From: Tepidimonas sediminis
GTDB taxonomy: Bacteria > Pseudomonadota > Gammaproteobacteria > Burkholderiales > Burkholderiaceae_C
DNA length: 64,000 nt
NCBI RefSeq assembly: GCF_007556605.1
Contig: NZ_VJND01000008.1
Location: forward strand, 1 to 64,000
Reading direction: 5' to 3'
In this document: one piece after another, positions 44,356 to 53,894 of the stretch
Position numbering within the stretch: the first letter of the stretch is position 1
How the letters are laid out: the number at the start of each line of letters is the position of its first letter
The notes under the pieces: model-generated
Databases searched by the model: none
Told to the model about the DNA's origin: nothing
The model's input: the letters and a program-made list of their open reading frames with translations, nothing else
Program-made: the position numbers and the translations under genes

Positions 44356-46950
44356 TCAGGGCGGGGCCTCGCGCAGCGTGCGCACCACCGGCGTGTGCAG
44401 CACACCGCGCAACGTCCACCAGCCGGCCAGCAGCGCCAACCCCGCGCCAGCCAGCGTCCCGGCCGCAGGCAGCCACCACGCCGGCCGCCAGTCGAAGCGG
44501 AACACCCCGTACGCCAGCGCCGCGGCCAACGCCAGCGCCGCGCCGGCGGCCACCAGGCCCGCCAGCGCCCCCAGCCCGGCCAGCTCCGCGGTCTGCATGC
44601 GGCGCAGCAGCGCCGCATGCGCCCCCAGCGCCCGCAGCACCGCCACGTCACGCTGGCGCTGTGCGCGCGTGGCTCCCACGGTGGCCAGCAGCACCACCAG
44701 CCCAGCCGCCAGGCTGAACAGGAACAGGAACTCCACCGCCGCGATCACCTGCCCCAGCACCCGCTGCACCTGCGCGATCGCGGCGCTGGTGTCGACGCTG
44801 GTGACGTTGGGAAAGCGCGCCAGCAGCGCGCGGTCGAAGCCGGGCCGCGTCGGCGCCCGGAAGGCGGCGATGTGGGTGTACGGAACGTCCGACGGCAGCG
44901 CCGCCACCGGAAACAGCACGAAGAAGTTCACGTGCATGGAGGCCCAGTCCACGCGGCGCAGGCTGGTGATGCGGGCGCGGTGCACGGTGCCGGCGATGTC
45001 GAACGCCAGCTCGTCGCCCAGCCGCAACCCGAGCTCCTGCGCCAGCCCCGTCTCCACGCTGGCCGCGCCCGCCTCATCCTCCACCCAACGGCCGGCCGCC
45101 ACCGGGTTGTGCGGCGGCCGCTCGGCGCTGTAGGACAGGTTGAACTCCCGCTCCACCAGCCGCTGCGCGCGCGCGGCCGCGTAGTCCTCGGGCCGCACGG
45201 GCCGGCCGTTGACCTCGACCAGCCGGCCGCGCACCATCGGGTACCAGTCGTAGCGCTGCACGCCCGCCTGCGCCAGATGCGCGCGAAACGCCTCGGCCTG
45301 ATCCGGCTGGATGTTGATGACGAAGCGGTTCGGCGCATCCGGCGGCGTGGCCGCGCGCCAGCTGTCGATCAGGTCGGTACGCAGCAGCACCAGCAGCGCC
45401 AGCGCCATCAGGCCCACGGCCAGACTGGCCACCTGCACCATCACGTGACCCGGGCGGGCCACCAGCTGGCGCGTGGCCAGCCGCCACCATGCGGGGCCGG
45501 CGTCGCGCCGCAGCAGCCAGCGCAGCAGCGCCAGCGCCACCCACGCCGCCGCGGCGAACAGCAGCAGCGCCAATGCGAAGCCCGCCACCGCGATGCCGCC
45601 CAGCGCCACGTCACGGCTGGCCAGCAGCAGCAGCGCCGCCAGCCCGGCCGCCCCGGCCCCCACCACCGCCAACGCCGCCGGCCGCGGCGCACCGACGTCG
45701 CGCCGGATCACGCGCAGCGGCGGCACGCGCGCCAGCTGCAGCACCGGCGGCAGGCCGACGGTGAGCATGAGCGTCAGCCCCACGCCCAGGCCGAGCAGCA
45801 GCGGCAGCGGCCCGGGCGCCGGCAGCGCCACCTGCAGCAGCCCGCCCAGCCACCACGCGAACACGAAGTGCACCGCCCAACCGATCAGCAGCCCGGCCAG
45901 CGCCGCCGCCAGCCCCGCCAGCCCGAACGCCACCGCGTACGCGCGCGCCATGGTGCGCTGCGGCAGTCCGAGCACGCGCAGCAGTGCGCAGTCGTCCAGG
46001 TGCCGCAGCGCGTACTGGCGCGAGGCCACCGCCACCGCCACCGCCGCCAGCAGCGCCGCCAGCAGCGCCACCAGACGCAAAAACTGCTCGGCGCGCTCGA
46101 GCGTCTGCTGCAGCTCGGGTCGGCCCGACTCCAGGCTCTCGAGGCCGGCGCCGCGCTCGTCGGTGGTCTCCAGCCGCTGCTGCGCCCAGGCCTGGAAGCG
46201 GCGCACCGCGGCGTCATCGCCCGCCACCACGAGGCGATACTGGATGCGGCTGGCCGGCTGCACCAGGCCGGTGGCCGGCAGGTCGTCGGCACGGATCAAA
46301 ACCCGCGGCGCAAACGTCAGGAAACCGGCGCCGCGGTCAGGCTCGAACACCAGCAGCCGCGCCACCGTGAAGGCCCGCTCGCCGAGCCACAGCCGCTCGC
46401 CCAGACGCAGGCCCAGCACCTCCAGCAGCGCGACGTCCACCCACGCCTCGCCCGCGGCCGGCACGCCATCGGCCGGCGCGCCCTCCCCGTCGGCCGGGTC
46501 GGTGGACGTGCGCAGCTGCCCGCGCAACGGATAGCCCGGCTCCACCGCCTTCAGCGACACCAGCCGCACCTCGCCGCCCTGCGTCGCATCGGCGCGCGCC
46601 ATCGTCGGGAAGGTCAGATGCTGCGTCAGCGCCAGCCCCAGCGCGCGCGCCTGCTGCGCATACTCGGGTGGCAGCGGATGGTCGCTGCGCAGCACCAGGT
46701 CGCCGCCCAGCAGCTGGCGCGCGTCACGCTGCAGCCCGCCCTGCAGGCGGTCGGCGAAGAAGCCCACCGCCGACAGCGCCGCCACCGCCAGCGCGATGGC
46801 CAGCAGCAGCACCGTCAGCTCACCGGCACGCGCATCGCGCACCAGCGCGCGCCAGCCCAGCGCCCAGGCCGACGGCACGGTGCGGGCCGGAGCCGCCGGC
46901 GCGGCGGGCACGGCGCAGGGTTCCAGGGCGTCCCGGACGGAGGTCACCAC
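44356..46950 (-). CDS. FtsX-type ABC transporter permease (YbbP-like)
   Basis: About 864 residues from a GTG at 46950. Another GTG at 47007, inside upp, is possible and no ATG is available. Layout: one N-terminal membrane helix, a periplasmic domain, three helices, a central pair of helices, a second periplasmic domain (VINIQPDQAEAFRAHL), and three final helices. This is the duplicated MacB/FtsX fold of YbbP. Such permeases move lipophilic substrates or work in the periplasm with a separate ATPase, which is not encoded nearby. Same strand as upp, probably the end of the formate dehydrogenase transcript. Confidence 0.87.
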   Translation of the reverse strand: MVTSVRDALEPCAVPAAPAAPARTVPSAWALGWRALVRDARAGELTVLLLAIALAVAALSAVGFFADRLQGGLQRDARQLLGGDLVLRSDHPLPPEYAQQARALGLALTQHLTFPTMARADATQGGEVRLVSLKAVEPGYPLRGQLRTSTDPADGEGAPADGVPAAGEAWVDVALLEVLGLRLGERLWLGERAFTVARLLVFEPDRGAGFLTFAPRVLIRADDLPATGLVQPASRIQYRLVVAGDDAAVRRFQAWAQQRLETTDERGAGLESLESGRPELQQTLERAEQFLRLVALLAALLAAVAVAVASRQYALRHLDDCALLRVLGLPQRTMARAYAVAFGLAGLAAALAGLLIGWAVHFVFAWWLGGLLQVALPAPGPLPLLLGLGVGLTLMLTVGLPPVLQLARVPPLRVIRRDVGAPRPAALAVVGAGAAGLAALLLLASRDVALGGIAVAGFALALLLFAAAAWVALALLRWLLRRDAGPAWWRLATRQLVARPGHVMVQVASLAVGLMALALLVLLRTDLIDSWRAATPPDAPNRFVINIQPDQAEAFRAHLAQAGVQRYDWYPMVRGRLVEVNGRPVRPEDYAAARAQRLVEREFNLSYSAERPPHNPVAAGRWVEDEAGAASVETGLAQELGLRLGDELAFDIAGTVHRARITSLRRVDWASMHVNFFVLFPVAALPSDVPYTHIAAFRAPTRPGFDRALLARFPNVTSVDTSAAIAQVQRVLGQVIAAVEFLFLFSLAAGLVVLLATVGATRAQRQRDVAVLRALGAHAALLRRMQTAELAGLGALAGLVAAGAALALAAALAYGVFRFDWRPAWWLPAAGTLAGAGLALLAGWWTLRGVLHTPVVRTLREAPP

Positions 46951-46972
46951 GCCTGCCCGATCCGCCGTGCCG

Positions 46973-47620
46973 TCATTTGGTTCCGAAGATGCGATCGCCG
47001 GCGTCACCCAGGCCCGGCACGATGTAGCCGTGGTCGTTGAGGCCGCGGTCCACCGCCGGGGTGTAGATCGGCACGTCCGGGTGGTGGGCGTGGAAGTTGG
47101 CGATGCCCTCCGGGCACGCCACCAGGCAGACGAAGCGGATCGAGCGCGGGTTCAGGCGCTTGAGCAGATCCACCGCTGCCACCGCCGAGTTGCCCGTGGC
47201 CAGCATCGGGTCGAGCACGATGACGTCGCGCTCCTCCATGCCGGAGGGCATCTTGAAGTAGTACTCGACCGGCTTGAGCGTGACCGGGTCGCGGTACAGG
47301 CCGATGTGGCCGACACGGGCGCTGGGCAGCACCTCCAGCATGCCGTCCAGAAAACCGTTGCCCGCGCGCAGGATCGAGGCCAGCACGGTCTTCTTGCCGT
47401 CGATCATGCGGCCGGTGGTCTTCTCCAGCGGCGTCTCGATCTCGACCTCGTGCGTCGGCATGTCGCGCGTGACCTCGTAGGCCAGCAGCGCACTGAGTTC
47501 ATGGATCAGCTGCCGGAAGGTCTTGGTGCTGGTGTCCTTGCGCCGCATCAGCGTCAGCTTGTGCTGCACCAGCGGGTGGTCGATCAGATGGACGCGTCGC
47601 AAACCGGGATCTACGCTCAT
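46973..47620 (-). CDS. upp: Uracil phosphoribosyltransferase
   Basis: 215 residues. [18 protein letters not shown] at the N-terminus, the PRPP loop [15 protein letters not shown] and the uracil-binding C-terminus [17 protein letters not shown] are all intact. It salvages uracil to UMP. The ATG at 47620 overlaps the fdhD stop codon (ATGA); the frame upstream of it lies over fdhD and is not conserved. Confidence 0.96.
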   Translation of the reverse strand: MSVDPGLRRVHLIDHPLVQHKLTLMRRKDTSTKTFRQLIHELSALLAYEVTRDMPTHEVEIETPLEKTTGRMIDGKKTVLASILRAGNGFLDGMLEVLPSARVGHIGLYRDPVTLKPVEYYFKMPSGMEERDVIVLDPMLATGNSAVAAVDLLKRLNPRSIRFVCLVACPEGIANFHAHHPDVPIYTPAVDRGLNDHGYIVPGLGDAGDRIFGTK

Positions 47621-48492
47621 GACGGCGGAGTATCCCACACGAGCCGCTGCGGGTGCGTGTAGCACAGGAAGCGCGTGTGCGTGGCGCGGCCGATGGCGCA
47701 CAGGCCCAGGCGCTCGGCCACCTCCAGCCCCATCTGCGTGATGCCGCTGCGCGACACGACGATCGGCACGCCCATCTGCGCGGCCTTCAGGATCATCTCG
47801 CTGGTCAGGCGCCCGGTGGTGTAGAAGACCTTGTCGTCGCCGCGCAACAGCGCGCCGCCCTGCAGCCAGGCCCAGCCGGCGATGGTGTCCACCGCGTTGT
47901 GGCGGCCGACGTCCTCGACGAAGATCAGCAGCTCCTCACCCCGGAACAGCGCGCAGCCGTGCACCGAGCCGGCGCGCTTGTAGACCGAGTCCTGCTCGCG
48001 CATCGTGCGCAGGATGGCGTACAGCTGCGACTGGCGCAGGCGCGCGCCCGGGTCGAGCCGGATGGCGTCGACCGCCTCCATGACGCTGGCGAACACGCTG
48101 CCCTGCCCGCAACCGGTGGTGACGATGCGCTGCGCGGTGCGCGCCTCGAGCTCGGGCAACCCGGCGCGCGTGCGCACTGCGGCGGCACCGACGTCCCAGT
48201 CGACGGTGATCGACTCCACCTGCTCCGCCGACTCGATCAGCCGCTGGTTGCGCAGGTAGCCCAGCACCAGCCACTCCGGATGCGCACCCAGCGTCATCAG
48301 CGTGACGAGTTCGCGCTTGTCGACGTAGACGGTGAGGTCGCGCTCGGCCGGGATCTGGATCGTGCGGCGCTGGCCGAATTCGTCGACCACCTCCACCGCC
48401 CGCGTCAGCGGCGCGGCGGCCGCCGACAGGCGCGGCGGGCACACCGCAGCCGGCAGCGGCGAACCGAACGAGGCCGGCTCAGTCAGCCACAT
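47617..48492 (-). CDS. fdhD: Formate dehydrogenase accessory sulfurtransferase FdhD
   Basis: 291 residues. [42 protein letters not shown] and [15 protein letters not shown] are characteristic. FdhD passes sulfur from IscS to the molybdenum cofactor of formate dehydrogenase. The usual Cys-x2-Cys pair is present only as a single cysteine, C128, in [10 protein letters not shown]. The ATG at 48492 lies 13 bases after the small secreted protein gene; the longer frame upstream overlaps that gene. Confidence 0.93.
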   Translation of the reverse strand: MWLTEPASFGSPLPAAVCPPRLSAAAAPLTRAVEVVDEFGQRRTIQIPAERDLTVYVDKRELVTLMTLGAHPEWLVLGYLRNQRLIESAEQVESITVDWDVGAAAVRTRAGLPELEARTAQRIVTTGCGQGSVFASVMEAVDAIRLDPGARLRQSQLYAILRTMREQDSVYKRAGSVHGCALFRGEELLIFVEDVGRHNAVDTIAGWAWLQGGALLRGDDKVFYTTGRLTSEMILKAAQMGVPIVVSRSGITQMGLEVAERLGLCAIGRATHTRFLCYTHPQRLVWDTPPS

Positions 48493-48505
48493 GGCGCGCG
48501 CCGCC

Positions 48506-48838
48506 TCAGGACTTCTTGGCCGACGCGGCGGCAGGAGCCGGCGCGGCCGCCGGCGCACCCGGCGCCGCAAACGGTCCCGGATCGGTGCAGGCCGGAGCAT
48601 TGGCCGGTCTGGCTGCCTGCGGATGCTGCTTGAAGTAGTGTTCGGCGGCGCGCTCGGCGGCCTTGCAGGTCTTGAAGGCGTCCACCTTGGCCTGGTGCGC
48701 CGCCTTGGCCCTGGCCAGCTCGGCGGCGGCCTTTTGCTCTTCGGTCAGCTGGGGTGCCGGCAGCTTGGCCCAGGCCCCCCCGGCCGCCAGCGCCGCCGCC
48801 AGCAGCGCAAGACGCCACGAACGGATCGCGTGCCTCAT
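48506..48838 (-). CDS. Small secreted protein of the formate dehydrogenase operon
   Basis: 110 residues. Signal peptide at 1-24 (cut after AWA), then a charged helical part rich in Ala, Lys and Glu with two cysteines (FKTCKAAE and APACTDPG) that could form one disulphide, and an Ala/Pro tail. No known domain. It lies between the cytochrome b subunit gene and fdhD, with gaps of 24 and 13 bases, so it is co-transcribed. It may assist the periplasmic enzyme; this is inference from position. Confidence 0.75.
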   Translation of the reverse strand: MRHAIRSWRLALLAAALAAGGAWAKLPAPQLTEEQKAAAELARAKAAHQAKVDAFKTCKAAERAAEHYFKQHPQAARPANAPACTDPGPFAAPGAPAAAPAPAAASAKKS

Positions 48839-48862
48839 GGTCGTGTTCCTCCTTGCGGATCT

Positions 48863-50017
48863 TCAGGTCGCGGCGCGCGCGGGCGCCACCGCCTGAGCCG
48901 GCGCGCTGCGCTCGGCCGGGATGCGGCCGGCCTGGATGTCCTCGTACCAGAGCTGATGGTGCTCGCGCGCCCAGGTCTCGTCGACGTAGCCGGTCTTCAT
49001 CGCCTGGTAGGCACCCTCGGTGCCGAGCGTGCCCATGTAGATGTGGCCGATGAAGAGAGCCACCATCAGCAGCGCGGCGCTGGCGTGGATCATGTGCGCC
49101 AGCTGCATCTGCGCGCGCAGGTACTCCAGCCCCGGCACCAGCTTGTCCAGCACCAGCCCCGACGCCACCACCGTCAGCCCCAGCACGAACACGCCCGCCC
49201 AGAAGACGATCTTCTCGCCGGCGTTGAAGCGGTGGGACGGCACCTCGCGGTCGCCGAACAGGCCACCGAAGCGCACCAGCCACGCCCAGTCCTCGCGCCG
49301 GGGCAGGTTGTCGCGCACGAAGGTGGCGATGACGATGACCAGCGACACCGCAAACAGCGGCCCGACGAAGTTGTGCACGTTCTTCAGCGCGTAGGTCAGC
49401 CAGCCGAACAGCGTGGCACCGATGACGGGCCGCAGCACGTACTGTCCGAGCGCCATGACCAGACCCGAGACCGCCAGCAGCACGAAGGCGGCCGCGTTGA
49501 CCCAGTGCGCCGCGCGCTCGAACGGGGTGAAGCGCTCGATCTTGCGCCCCGTCTCGGGCGCGTGCAGCTTCAGCGGCCCTTTGGTGAAGTAGAAGATCGC
49601 CACCGCCAGCAGCGCGATCAGCAGGAGCGCGCCGCCATAGGGCAGGATGACGCGGTTGCGCACCTGGCGCCAGGCCTCGCCGGCGTTGGTGGCGGCCACG
49701 CCAGGGTACTGCACGGTGGGCTGGATCAGAACGCCGTACTCGCGGTACGGGAAGTTGACCACGCCTTCGACGCCCTGCCCCACCTGACGCCACATCGGCG
49801 CGTTGTTGCCAGGCTGCACCTGGCCGCGCTCGGCGTTGCCCTGCGTGGCGTAGCCAGGCTGGCTGGCCGCATCCACCAGCGTGCGCGGCTCCCCCGCCGG
49901 GGCGGCGGGAACGGCCGGGGCCTGCTGCGCCAGCGCCGCAGCGGCCACCGTCAGCGACGCGGCCAGCGCCGCCAGGCGCGCCAGCGCGCGTGCGGCCTGG
50001 GTCGGGATCGTGCTCAT
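48863..50017 (-). CDS. fdhC: Formate dehydrogenase cytochrome b subunit
   Basis: 384 residues. An N-terminal signal-like segment (1-30) and a periplasmic stretch of about 85 residues come before the FdnI-like core of four helices. Histidines likely to bind two haem b groups lie in FERAAHWVNA, LKNVHNFVGP, LAHMIHASAA and ALFIGHIYMG. It takes electrons from the iron-sulfur subunit and gives them to quinone at the inner membrane. The N-terminal extension is typical of the beta-proteobacterial type and absent in E. coli FdnI. GGAGGTG precedes the ATG at 50017. Confidence 0.92.
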   Translation of the reverse strand: MSTIPTQAARALARLAALAASLTVAAAALAQQAPAVPAAPAGEPRTLVDAASQPGYATQGNAERGQVQPGNNAPMWRQVGQGVEGVVNFPYREYGVLIQPTVQYPGVAATNAGEAWRQVRNRVILPYGGALLLIALLAVAIFYFTKGPLKLHAPETGRKIERFTPFERAAHWVNAAAFVLLAVSGLVMALGQYVLRPVIGATLFGWLTYALKNVHNFVGPLFAVSLVIVIATFVRDNLPRREDWAWLVRFGGLFGDREVPSHRFNAGEKIVFWAGVFVLGLTVVASGLVLDKLVPGLEYLRAQMQLAHMIHASAALLMVALFIGHIYMGTLGTEGAYQAMKTGYVDETWAREHHQLWYEDIQAGRIPAERSAPAQAVAPARAAT

Positions 50018-50033
50018 GACCACACCTCCGGCT

Positions 50034-50285
50034 TCACTGGGCCGCGCCGCCCGGCGGGCGGCTGTATTCGTTCTGGCCGTACTGCGCGCGGGCACGCAGG
50101 TGCTGCGCCCACGCGTTGCGGTCGCCGGCCTGCCAGCCGGCGTCGGCGAACGCCGGCGCGGTGGAGCCGCGGTACGGCGGCTGGTCGGACTTGCTGCCGG
50201 TGGCGGTCTGCGGCCGCTCGCAGCCGGCCAGCACGGCCACGGCGAGCACGGCACCGACGGTGAGGGCGATGGGACGCGTGCGCAT
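50034..50285 (-). CDS. Small lipoprotein of the formate dehydrogenase operon
   Basis: 83 residues. Lipobox LAGC with C22 as the lipid-bearing cysteine, then a soluble Ala/Gly/Gln/Tyr-rich tail with no recognised domain. It lies 2 bases after fdhB and 16 before fdhC, so it is tightly placed inside the operon. A longer frame can be read upstream, but it lies within fdhB. The role is unknown; a structural or assembly part of the periplasmic enzyme is possible. Confidence 0.8.
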   Translation of the reverse strand: MRTRPIALTVGAVLAVAVLAGCERPQTATGSKSDQPPYRGSTAPAFADAGWQAGDRNAWAQHLRARAQYGQNEYSRPPGGAAQ

Positions 50286-50287
50286 GA

Positions 50288-50890
50288 TCAGGCCCCCGCC
50301 TTGGATTGCGTGCCGTAGGCCGTGCCCCAGCCCCACACTTCCGCACCCTTGCCGCGCTGCAGCACGCGAGTGCGGAAGATGTCGGCGATGACGTCGCCGT
50401 CGCCGGCCAGCAGCGCCTTGGTCGAGCACATCTCGGCACAGGCCGGCAGCTTGCCTTCCGCCAGGCGGTTGCGGCCGTACTTCTCGAATTCGGCCTGGCT
50501 GCCGTTGGGCTCGGGGCCGCCGGCGCAGAAGGTGCACTTGTCCATCTTGCCGCGCACGCCGAAGGTGCCCTGCCCCGGGAACTGCGGCGCCCCGAACGGG
50601 CAGGCGTAGCTGCAGTAGCCGCAGCCGATGCAGATGTCCTTGTCGTGCAGGACCACGCCCTCCTCGGTGCGGTAGAAGCACTGCACCGGGCAGACCGCCA
50701 TGCACGGCGCGTCCGAGCAATGCATGCAGGCCACGGAGATCGAGCGCTCGCCCGGCACCCCGTCGTTGATCGTGACGACGCGGCGCCGGTTGACGCCCCA
50801 GGGAACCTCGTGCTCGTTCTTGCACGCCGTCACGCAGCCGTTGCACTCGATGCAGCGCTCGGCGTCACAGATGAATTTCATGCGGGCCAT
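50288..50890 (-). CDS. fdhB: Formate dehydrogenase iron-sulfur subunit
   Basis: 200 residues. Four cluster groups can be followed: C13/C16/C19/C23, C55/C58/C63/C67, C87/C90/C93/C97 and C119/C122 with C151/C155. It carries electrons from the FdhA active site to the cytochrome b subunit. Unlike E. coli FdnH it has no C-terminal membrane helix, so the contact with the membrane must come from FdhC. The 10-base gap to fdhA and 2-base gap to the lipoprotein gene fix it within the operon. Confidence 0.95.
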   Translation of the reverse strand: MARMKFICDAERCIECNGCVTACKNEHEVPWGVNRRRVVTINDGVPGERSISVACMHCSDAPCMAVCPVQCFYRTEEGVVLHDKDICIGCGYCSYACPFGAPQFPGQGTFGVRGKMDKCTFCAGGPEPNGSQAEFEKYGRNRLAEGKLPACAEMCSTKALLAGDGDVIADIFRTRVLQRGKGAEVWGWGTAYGTQSKAGA

Positions 50891-50900
50891 GGTCTGCTCC

Positions 50901-53873
50901 TCAGGCGCGTTCCACGTTGCAGATCGTGGTCTTGGTTTCCTGCATCATCGTCACGATGTCATAGCCGTAGGTCGTGGCGGTGTTGACCGCCTCGCCGCGC
51001 ACCACCGGGGCGGCGCCCTGCGGGTAGTGCGCCAGCAGGTCCTGGCCCTGCCAGCGGCCCGAGAAGTGGAACGGCAGGAACACGTGATCCTCCGCGACGC
51101 GCGGCGTCACCAGCGCCTGCACGTTGATGCGCGCGCCGGTGGGCGTCGTCACCCAGACGCGGTCGCCGTTGCGGATGCCGCGCTGCGCGGCGGCGGCCGG
51201 GTGGATCTCGACGAACATCTCCTGCTGCAGCTCCGCCAGCCACGGGTTGGAGCGCGTCTCCTCGCCGCCGCCCTCGTACTCGACCAGCCGGCCCGAGGTC
51301 ATCACGAGCGGGAATTTCTCGTGCAGCCTGTCCTCGACGTTCTTCTGCTGCAGCGTCTTGTAGAGGATCGGCAGGCGCCAACGCGTCTTCTGGTCGTCGT
51401 GCGTCGGGTACTTGGCGATCAGGTCGGGGCGGTTGCCGTAGATCGGCTCGCGGTGCTGCGGGATCGGATCGGGGAAGTTCCACACCACCGCCCGCGCCTT
51501 GGCGTTGCCGAACGGGTGGCAGCCATGGTTCTTCATGAATACCCGGATCATCCCGCCGGAGAGGTCGGTCTTCCAGTTCTTGCCCTCGGCGGCCTTCTTC
51601 TCTTCCTCGGTCAGCTCGTCCCACCAGCCCAGCTTCTTGAGCAGGATGTGATCCAGCTCCGGGTAGCCGGTGGTGATGTCGGCGCCCTTGGAGTGCGAGC
51701 CGTCCTCGGCCAGGAGGCTCACGCCGTCGCGCTCGACGCCGAAGTTGGCGCGGAAGTTGCCGCCCCCCTCCATCACGTGCTTGGAGGTGTCGTACAGGTT
51801 GGGCGTACCCGGGTGCTTGAGCTCGGGCGTGCCGTAGCACGGCCATGGCAGGCCGAAGTAGTCGCCGGTCAGGTCGTAGCCGGTCTCCTTGTCGACCACC
51901 TTGCCCTTGCACTTGAGCGTCTTGACATCGAAGGCGTGCATGTTGCGCATGTGCGCCTTGATGCGCTCCGGGCTCTGGCCGGTGTAGCCGATGGTCCAGA
52001 CGCCACGGTTGATCTCGCGCAGGATGTCCTCGGGCACCGGCTCGTCCATGCCCTTGACCTTCTGCAGCTTGTAGTTCTTGCACAGCTCGTTGGCGAAGCC
52101 CAGGCGCTGCGCCAGCTGGTACATGATCATGTGGTCGCTGCGGCTTTCCCACAGCGGCTCGATGACTTTCTCGCGCCACTGGATCGAGCGGTTGGAGGCC
52201 GTGCACGAACCGCTGGTCTCGAACTGCGTGGCCGCCGGCAGCAGGTAGACGGCGCGGTTGGGGTTGAGGTCCTTCGGGTCACCCGGCATGGCCGCCATCG
52301 CCGCCGTGGCCGACGGATAGGGGTCGATGACCACCAGCAGGTCCAGCTTGTCCATGGCCTTCTTCATTTCCAGGCCACGGGTCTGGGAGTTGGGCGCATG
52401 CCCCCAGAAGAAGACGCCACGCAGGTTGGGCCCCTGGTCGATCAGCTCGTTCTTCTCCAGCACGCCGTCGATCCAGCGTGACACCGTGATGCCGGGCTTC
52501 TCCATCATGCCCTCGGCGTAGCGCGACTTGATCCACTCGTAGTCCACGCCCCAGACGGCGGCGAAATGCTTCCACGAGCCGGCCGCCAGCCCGTAGTAGC
52601 CGGGCAGCGAATCGGGGTTGGGCCCGACGTCGGTGGCGCCCTGCACGTTGTCGTGGCCGCGGAAGATGTTGGTGCCGCCGCCGCTGACGCCGACGTTGCC
52701 CAGCGCCAGCTGCAGGATGCAGCTGGCGCGCACCATCGCGTTGCCGATCGTGTGCTGCGTCTGGCCCATGCACCAGACGATGGTGCCGGGGCGGTTCTCG
52801 TGCAGCATGCGCGCCACGCGCAGCATCTGCTCCTCCTTGACGCCGCAGGCTTCCTCGACCTTGTCCGGCGTCCACTTGGCCATCACCTCCTCGCGCACCT
52901 TGTCCATGCCGTAGACGCGCGCCTGGATGTAGGCCTTGTCCTCCCAGCCGTTCTTGAAGATGTGGTACAGCAGCCCGAACAGGAACGGAATGTCGCTGCC
53001 GGAGCGGATGCGCACGTACTCATCGGCCTTGGCCGCCGTGCGCGTGAAGCGCGGGTCGACCACGATCATCTTGCAACCCAGCTCCTTGGCGTGCAGCATG
53101 TGCAGCATCGACACCGGGTGCGCCTCGGCGGCGTTGGAGCCGATGTAGAGCGCCACCTTGGCGTTCTGCATGTCGTTGTAGGAGTTGGTCATCGCGCCGT
53201 AGCCCCAGGTGTTGGCCACGCCGGCGACCGTGGTCGAGTGGCAGATGCGCGCCTGGTGATCGCAGTTGTTCGTGCCCCAGAAGCTGACGAACTTGCGCAG
53301 CAGATAGGCCTGCTCGTTGCTGTGCTTGGACGAGCCGATGAAGTACAGCGCGTCGGGGCCGCTTTCCTCGCGCAGCTGCTTCATGCGCGCGGCGATCTCA
53401 TCGAGCGCCTGGTCCCAGCTGATGCGCTGGTACTTGCCGTTGACCAGCTTCATTGGATAGCGCAGCCGGTACTCGCCGTGACCGTGCTCGCGCACCGAGG
53501 CACCCTTGGCGCAGTGCGCCCCGAGGTTGATCGGCGAGTCGAACACCGGCTCCTGCCGCACCCACACGCCGTTTTCGACCACGGCGTCGATCGCACAGCC
53601 CACCGAGCAGTGGGTGCAGACGGTGCGCTTGACCTCGACCTTGCCGGTGCCGACGCCGGCGGCGGCCTTGTCTGCCGCCTTGGCGCGCTGCACCAGTGTG
53701 AGCTGCGAGGCCGCCAGACCGACGCCCAGGCCCAGCCCCGAGCGACGCAGGAAGGTGCGGCGGTCCACGGTGGGCAACGCGCGCGCCAGCCCGTGGCGCA
53801 GGCGGTCGACGAAGGCGCCCTCGCCATGGGCGTGGGCGCCGCGGCGGGAAGCGGAAGTGCGGGTCAGCAGCAT
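50901..53873 (-). CDS. fdhA: Formate dehydrogenase catalytic subunit, cysteine type
   Basis: 990 residues. A twin-arginine signal with DRRTFLRRSG (37-46) and a following hydrophobic stretch exports the folded enzyme. The [4Fe-4S] cysteines are C86, C89, C93 and C121. The metal ligand is C211 in ARICHSTTVAG where E. coli FdnG has selenocysteine. The molybdopterin domains follow, ending in the dinucleotide-binding domain (LVMTSGRLVEYEGGG). It oxidises formate to CO2 on the periplasmic side. An extended N-terminus of about 36 residues precedes the Tat motif. Confidence 0.96.
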   Translation of the reverse strand: MLLTRTSASRRGAHAHGEGAFVDRLRHGLARALPTVDRRTFLRRSGLGLGVGLAASQLTLVQRAKAADKAAAGVGTGKVEVKRTVCTHCSVGCAIDAVVENGVWVRQEPVFDSPINLGAHCAKGASVREHGHGEYRLRYPMKLVNGKYQRISWDQALDEIAARMKQLREESGPDALYFIGSSKHSNEQAYLLRKFVSFWGTNNCDHQARICHSTTVAGVANTWGYGAMTNSYNDMQNAKVALYIGSNAAEAHPVSMLHMLHAKELGCKMIVVDPRFTRTAAKADEYVRIRSGSDIPFLFGLLYHIFKNGWEDKAYIQARVYGMDKVREEVMAKWTPDKVEEACGVKEEQMLRVARMLHENRPGTIVWCMGQTQHTIGNAMVRASCILQLALGNVGVSGGGTNIFRGHDNVQGATDVGPNPDSLPGYYGLAAGSWKHFAAVWGVDYEWIKSRYAEGMMEKPGITVSRWIDGVLEKNELIDQGPNLRGVFFWGHAPNSQTRGLEMKKAMDKLDLLVVIDPYPSATAAMAAMPGDPKDLNPNRAVYLLPAATQFETSGSCTASNRSIQWREKVIEPLWESRSDHMIMYQLAQRLGFANELCKNYKLQKVKGMDEPVPEDILREINRGVWTIGYTGQSPERIKAHMRNMHAFDVKTLKCKGKVVDKETGYDLTGDYFGLPWPCYGTPELKHPGTPNLYDTSKHVMEGGGNFRANFGVERDGVSLLAEDGSHSKGADITTGYPELDHILLKKLGWWDELTEEEKKAAEGKNWKTDLSGGMIRVFMKNHGCHPFGNAKARAVVWNFPDPIPQHREPIYGNRPDLIAKYPTHDDQKTRWRLPILYKTLQQKNVEDRLHEKFPLVMTSGRLVEYEGGGEETRSNPWLAELQQEMFVEIHPAAAAQRGIRNGDRVWVTTPTGARINVQALVTPRVAEDHVFLPFHFSGRWQGQDLLAHYPQGAAPVVRGEAVNTATTYGYDIVTMMQETKTTICNVERA

Positions 53874-53894
53874 GGCCGGTCTCCTGATGGACGG

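Noticed and set aside
44336-47040. A long plus-strand open frame opposite the permease and upp
   Set aside because: The translation is repetitive Arg/Gln/His/Pro, and the permease topology on the other strand is clear.
50901-53873. Selenocysteine in the formate dehydrogenase
   Set aside because: The active-site codon encodes cysteine (C211), no in-frame TGA occurs, and no SECIS element is needed.
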